DNA of 64,000 bases from Mesorhizobium sp. M1D.F.Ca.ET.043.01.1.1 (GTDB taxonomy: Bacteria; Pseudomonadota; Alphaproteobacteria; Rhizobiales; Rhizobiaceae), in contig NZ_CP034444.1 in NCBI RefSeq assembly GCF_003952385.1, positions 6,585,001 through 6,649,000 of the forward strand, read 5' to 3'. The position numbers were made by a program, and so were the translations under genes. The notes under the pieces are model-generated. The model was not told the origin of the DNA, made no database searches, and worked only from the letters and a program-made list of their open reading frames with translations. Positions 60,792 through 64,000 of the stretch are shown here, piece after piece; positions within the stretch are counted from its first letter, which is position 1, and the number at the start of each line of letters is the position of its first letter.

Positions 60792-61646
60792 ATGACGACA
60801 AGGCGGTGGCAGCTCGCGCATGGACGCCATCTCGACCTCGGCCCCAAGGCAGTCGTGGTCGGCATCCTCAACGTCACGCCGGACAGTTTTTCCGACGGCG
60901 GTCTGTTCATCGCGCCGGAGAAGGCGATAGCCCAGGCGCGTCGCATGGCGGAAGAGGGCGCGGCCGTCATCGATGTCGGCGGGGAATCGACGCGGCCAGG
61001 CTTTGCTCCGATCAGCGCCGAGGAAGAGCAGGCGCGGGTGCTGCCGGTCATCGAGGCGCTTGCGGCATCGGGCGAGGCGCTGATCTCGGTCGACACCTAT
61101 CGCGAGGATACCGCGCGGCGAGCCGTTGCCGCCGGAGCGCATATCGTCAACGATGTCTGGGGACTGCAGCGCGAGCCCGGCATCGCGCGGGTTGCCGCCG
61201 AGACGGGCGCCGGGCTGATCATCATGCATACCGGCCGCGAGCGGCAGAAGCTGCCTGATGTGATCGAGGACCAGTTCCTGTTCCTGCGCAAATCGCTGGA
61301 GATCGCGCGCGCCAGGAATGTTTCCGATGGACAGATCGTGCTCGACCCCGGCTTCGGTTTCGCCAAGGAAACGACTGAGGAAAACCTCGACCTGATGGCG
61401 CGGTTCTCGGAGCTTCAGGCGCTCGGCTTTCCGCTGATGGCGGGGACGTCGCGAAAGCGTTTCATCGGCGGCGTCACCGGACGCGAGCCGGCCGAGCGCG
61501 CGGCCGGCACCGCGGCCACCAGCGTCATCCTGCGGCTGAAGGGAGCCGATCTTTTTCGCGTCCATGATGTCGCAATCAACGTGGATGCGCTGGCGGTGGC
61601 CGATGCTATGCTGGCACGCGAAAACGACCTTCCGCCCGGACGCTGA
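60792..61646 (+). CDS. folP: Dihydropteroate synthase
   Basis: A 284-residue TIM-barrel enzyme joining 6-hydroxymethyl-dihydropterin diphosphate to p-aminobenzoate, the target of sulfonamides. Hallmarks: VGILNVTPDSFSDGG (N-terminal loop), VIDVGGESTRPGF, then VSVDT-type SVDTYREDTARRA, IIMHTG, DPGFGFAKETTEENL and FPLMAGTSRKRFIG with the S-R-K of the substrate site. First gene of a folP-folB-folK operon; the next gene starts 2 bases after its stop. Confidence 0.96.
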   Translation: MTTRRWQLAHGRHLDLGPKAVVVGILNVTPDSFSDGGLFIAPEKAIAQARRMAEEGAAVIDVGGESTRPGFAPISAEEEQARVLPVIEALAASGEALISVDTYREDTARRAVAAGAHIVNDVWGLQREPGIARVAAETGAGLIIMHTGRERQKLPDVIEDQFLFLRKSLEIARARNVSDGQIVLDPGFGFAKETTEENLDLMARFSELQALGFPLMAGTSRKRFIGGVTGREPAERAAGTAATSVILRLKGADLFRVHDVAINVDALAVADAMLARENDLPPGR

Positions 61647-61648
61647 CC

Positions 61649-62008
61649 ATGTATGTCATCCGCATGAAGAACTGCGCCTTCTTTGCCCGGCACGGCGTGC
61701 TGGACGAGGAGGAGACGCTTGGCCAGCGGTTCTATGTCGATGCCGAGCTGACCGTCGAGCCCAGCCGCCCGCTGGAGGAGGACTCCATCGAGGACACCGT
61801 CAACTATGGCATCGCCTTCGCGGTCATCGAGAAGATCATCACCGGACACCGCCGCTTCCTGATCGAGGCGCTGGCGCTGGAAGTGGCGAAGGCGCTTGCC
61901 GCGCGGTTTCCGCAGATCAGGAAGGCCGAGATCACGGTGCGCAAGCCGAACGCCCCGGTGCCGGGCGTGCTCGATCATGTCGAGGTGACCGTTGTCTGGC
62001 CCCAATAA
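61649..62008 (+). CDS. folB: Dihydroneopterin aldolase
   Basis: A 119-residue FolB. Conserved blocks are MKNCAFFARHGVLDEEETLG (with the H-G and the E-x-x-x-G-Q-R-F following), VDAELTVEPSRPLEEDSIED (D-x-x-x-T-V-N-Y-G) and AEITVRKPNAPVPG. It converts dihydroneopterin to 6-hydroxymethyl-dihydropterin plus glycolaldehyde in folate synthesis. Overlaps the folK start by 17 bases. Confidence 0.96.
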   Translation: MYVIRMKNCAFFARHGVLDEEETLGQRFYVDAELTVEPSRPLEEDSIEDTVNYGIAFAVIEKIITGHRRFLIEALALEVAKALAARFPQIRKAEITVRKPNAPVPGVLDHVEVTVVWPQ

Positions 62009-62513
62009 CGCCGTCTATCTCAGTCTCGGCGGCAATCTCGGCGATCCGGCGAAATCCATGGTCGCGGCATTGCGCATGCTGGACGGCGACGACAGGACAC
62101 GCGTCACCGCCGTCTCCTCGCTCTACCGCACGCCGCCCTGGGGCAAGCTCGACCAGCCGGATTTCCTCAACGCCGCGGCCGCGATCGAAACGGCGCTGTC
62201 GCCGCGCGCGCTGCTCGATCTTTGCCTCGACGTCGAAAGGCGCCTGAAGCGGGTGCGCGAGGAGCGCTGGGGGCCGCGCCTGATCGACATCGACATCCTG
62301 GTTTTCAGCGACCGTGTGATCCACGAGACCGGGCTCGAGGTGCCGCACCCCCGCATGCTGGAACGGGCCTTCGTGCTGGCGCCGCTGGCCGAGATCGCGC
62401 CCGACCTTGCGGTCGGCGGCAAAAGCGTGTCGGAGCGGCTCGGCGCCGTGGATGCATCGGGGATCGAACGGCTGCCGTCCGGCCGCGAGTGGTGGCTCAA
62501 TCAAAGCGCGTAG
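61992..62513 (+). CDS. folK: 2-amino-4-hydroxy-6-hydroxymethyldihydropteridine diphosphokinase
   Basis: A 173-residue HPPK. The N-terminal AVYLSLGGNLGDPAKSMVAA, the pterin-site TPPWGKLDQPDFLNAAAAIE and the metal/ATP-site block EERWGPRLIDIDILVFSDRV (R-W-G-P-R-x-I-D-x-D) are intact. It transfers diphosphate from ATP to hydroxymethyl-dihydropterin, the FolP substrate. It starts at TTG 61992, overlapping folB, which implies coupled translation. Last gene of the fol operon; a mosaic repeat follows at once. Confidence 0.95.
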   Translation: MSGPNNAVYLSLGGNLGDPAKSMVAALRMLDGDDRTRVTAVSSLYRTPPWGKLDQPDFLNAAAAIETALSPRALLDLCLDVERRLKRVREERWGPRLIDIDILVFSDRVIHETGLEVPHPRMLERAFVLAPLAEIAPDLAVGGKSVSERLGAVDASGIERLPSGREWWLNQSA

Positions 62514-62607
62514 CGATCTTTCAGATTCGCTCCATGCGCTTTAGAGTTTGATTTTGCGCATGTCCTTGTCCCGAAAGCGGGACCACTTTCGGGAAACATG
62601 CCTTAAC
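62514..62607. repeat. Mosaic intergenic repeat with CCCGAAAG hairpin
   Basis: GATCTTTCAGATTCGCTCC, ATGCGCTTTAGAG, then CCCGAAAGCGGGACCACTTT with a paired CTTTCGGG. Nearly the same modules as at 27596-27686. It lies between convergent folK and the DUF924 gene. Confidence 0.75.
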
Positions 62608-62618
62608 TCTGAAACTGA

Positions 62619-63167
62619 TCAGCCGGAGAAACCGCCGCCGTCGAGAAATGCCTGTTCCTGGGGTGTGGTTTCGCGACCGAGCATCTTGTTTCGGTGCGGA
62701 AAGCGGCCAAAGCGCTCGATGATTTCCAGGTGCTCCTTGGCGTATTTGAGATCGTCCGGCGCCCTGGCGGCGATCAGATCCACCCCCCGCTTCTGATCGC
62801 CAAGCGATTCCGAATGCTCGAACGGAAGGTAGAGGAAGACGCGCACGATTTCGTCGAGCGCCAGATCGTGACCTGCGGCAATCGCTTTGTCCGCGAAGTG
62901 CCTGGCCAGCGAATCGGTGGCATACATGTGCCCGGTGCCGCGAAAGCAGTTGCGCGGGAATTGGTCGAGCAGGATCATCAGCGCCAGCGATCCCTCGGCA
63001 TGGGCGTTCCAGTCGTCGCATTCACGCCTGGCGGCGGCATGGTGCAGCTCCAGGAAGCGGCTGCGGAAATCGGCGTCGAAGGCGTCGCTCTTCTCGAACC
63101 AGGCGTCCTCGCCGGCATCGCGCCAGAATCTGGTGACGGAAAGCGCTCGCGGATCGAGTTCTGCCAT
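62619..63167 (-). CDS. DUF924 family protein
   Basis: A 182-residue protein of the DUF924 family, which resembles TPR-like helical folds. Family blocks: VTRFWRDAGEDAWFEKSDAF, then LALMILLDQFPRNCFRGTGH with the conserved L-D-Q-F-P-R-N, DSLARHFADKAIAAGHDLAL, and YLPFEHSESLGDQ (P-F-x-H-S-E). HxPHRN-type RFPHRNKMLGRETTPQEQAF is at the C-terminus. Function is unknown. It lies 10 bases downstream of the Kef-type gene and is probably co-transcribed with it. Confidence 0.93.
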   Translation of the reverse strand: MAELDPRALSVTRFWRDAGEDAWFEKSDAFDADFRSRFLELHHAAARRECDDWNAHAEGSLALMILLDQFPRNCFRGTGHMYATDSLARHFADKAIAAGHDLALDEIVRVFLYLPFEHSESLGDQKRGVDLIAARAPDDLKYAKEHLEIIERFGRFPHRNKMLGRETTPQEQAFLDGGGFSG

Positions 63168-63177
63168 GCGTTGCCTT

Positions 63178-64000
63178 TCAGCTCTGCGTTTCGGCCTTGT
63201 TCAGCACGCCGGCCGTCTCTTCGTTCAGCGCCCGGCCGGCACGGCGCGGCTGGGTAAGCGGCGTCGGGATCGGCGTGCCGATATTGCCTTTGAGGAAGCG
63301 CTGGCCGGCGCGCACGCCCTCGGCCAATTGCGTTTCAAAGCGGGCTTCGTCGCGGCGGCGGACATCCTCGATGACCTCGGCGACCTCTTCCGGGTCGACG
63401 CCCAGCGCTTCCAGCGCCGAGCCGCCGAACACAAGCGCCGATTCGAAGGTCTCGCGCAATTGATAGTCGACGCCTGCGCGCACAAGCTGCAGCGCGGTGC
63501 CGCGGTCGAAGGCCCGCGCCAGGATGGTGACCAGCGGGAATTCGGCCTTGATCAGCTGCGCTATGCGCACTGCCGCGTCTGGCTTGTCAACGCAGATCAG
63601 CACGGCGCGCGCCCGGCCGGCGCCGGCCGCATGCAGGATGTCGAGCCGCGTGCCGTCGCCGTAATAGACCTTGAAGCCGAAATCGGCCGCCGCCTGGATC
63701 ATTTCGACCTCGTTGTCGATGATCGAGACGTCGAGGCCGCGCAAAAGCAGCGGCTGGCTGGCGATCTGGCCGAAGCGGCCGAAGCCGATGATCAGCACGC
63801 TGCCTGTCAGCCCGTCGGCGATGTCGACGCCTTCAAGCGACTGCTCGTCGCGCGGCGTGAGATAGCGCAGCGCCACGATGGCGAGGGGCGTCAGCACCAT
63901 GGAGATGATGATGATGGCGGTCAGCGTGGCGTTGGCGCGGCCGTCGATGATGCCGACCGCGGTCGCCGAGGAATAGAGCACGAAAGCGAATTCGCCGCCC
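63178..64000 (-). CDS. Kef-type potassium/proton antiporter, C-terminal part (partial)
   Basis: The C-terminal end of a CPA2-family antiporter (KefB/KefC type); the 5' part lies past the window. Visible are the last membrane helices (FAFVLYSSATAVGIIDGRAN, LTAIIIISMVLTPLAIVALR) and a full TrkA-N (RCK) domain with VLIIGFGRFGQIASQPLLLR (G-x-G-x-x-G), DNEVEMIQAAADFGFKVYYG and the KefC-like DPEEVAEVIEDVRRRDEAR end. The RCK domain binds NAD(H) or glutathione adducts to gate potassium efflux during electrophile stress. Whether KefB- or KefC-like cannot be told from this part. Confidence 0.92.
   Translation of the reverse strand, partial: GGEFAFVLYSSATAVGIIDGRANATLTAIIIISMVLTPLAIVALRYLTPRDEQSLEGVDIADGLTGSVLIIGFGRFGQIASQPLLLRGLDVSIIDNEVEMIQAAADFGFKVYYGDGTRLDILHAAGAGRARAVLICVDKPDAAVRIAQLIKAEFPLVTILARAFDRGTALQLVRAGVDYQLRETFESALVFGGSALEALGVDPEEVAEVIEDVRRRDEARFETQLAEGVRAGQRFLKGNIGTPIPTPLTQPRRAGRALNEETAGVLNKAETQS

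Overview
The window reads as chromosomal DNA of a Hyphomicrobiales (Rhizobiales) bacterium, most like Mesorhizobium. The reasons are the high GC content, the mosaic intergenic repeats of the RIME type, a giant growth-pole-ring (GPR/RgsE) coiled-coil protein, a B12-dependent ribonucleotide reductase, a malic enzyme fused to a phosphotransacetylase domain, and many families typical of rhizobia (DUF2865, DUF1127, Tim44-like, STAS-MlaE). This is inference from content; no marker RNA gene lies in the window. I saw no tRNA, rRNA or CRISPR array.

Layout. 1-4084: tail of a molybdenum-hydroxylase (CO-dehydrogenase-like) accessory operon: MoxR/CoxD end, CoxE VWA protein, XdhC/CoxI split over two genes, and a MoeA-like/MocA-like fusion. 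4117-8322: secreted hydrolase, DUF1176 protein, DUF1993 protein, an overlooked DUF1127 micro-protein, a possible small RNA with its own terminator, a J-domain protein and an NTF2-like protein. 8532-10906: Tas-like aldo/keto reductase and a cysteine-desulfurase-like PLP enzyme. 10970-16102 (minus): a tight five-gene set (dimethylformamidase-like protein, class III aminotransferase, DUF523, GNAT, HDAC-like deacetylase) that looks like an uncharacterised amide/amine catabolic unit. 16252-30036: small ParB-N protein, GFA protein, IS5 element, GNAT with a palindromic operator, UppP, DUF2233, Tim44-like, GH25 lipoprotein, DUF2314, PPOX, PEBP, NDUFA9-like, an ISAs1-type element, VOC protein. Both insertion sequences landed inside the same motif of RIME repeats.

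30116-31447 is a small accessory patch: a 54-residue protein and an XRE/ImmA regulator-protease pair with an 18-bp palindrome in front. 31502-36014: nrdJ with a strong terminator and, about 220-280 bp upstream, a LexA-type box and two NrdR boxes built around a candidate promoter. 36015-45636: gltX, DUF2865, MAPEG, maeB, a divergent SDR, an LpxH-like hydrolase, an MFS carrier and DgcA. 45714-49790: an mlaE-mlaF-mlaD-lipoprotein phospholipid transport operon ending at a bidirectional terminator. 49886-56098: the 2070-residue GPR homologue with 36-residue tandem repeats. 56384-58371: Hpt protein, then a [2Fe-2S] ferredoxin and its likely NADPH reductase. 58377-64000: DHA2 drug exporter, DUF922 protein, folP-folB-folK, DUF924 and the C-terminal end of a Kef-type antiporter.

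The strongest leads are the double LexA/NrdR control region of nrdJ, the five-gene amide/amine set, the XRE/ImmA operator, the RIME-directed IS insertions and the possible small RNA near 7.0-7.15 kb.
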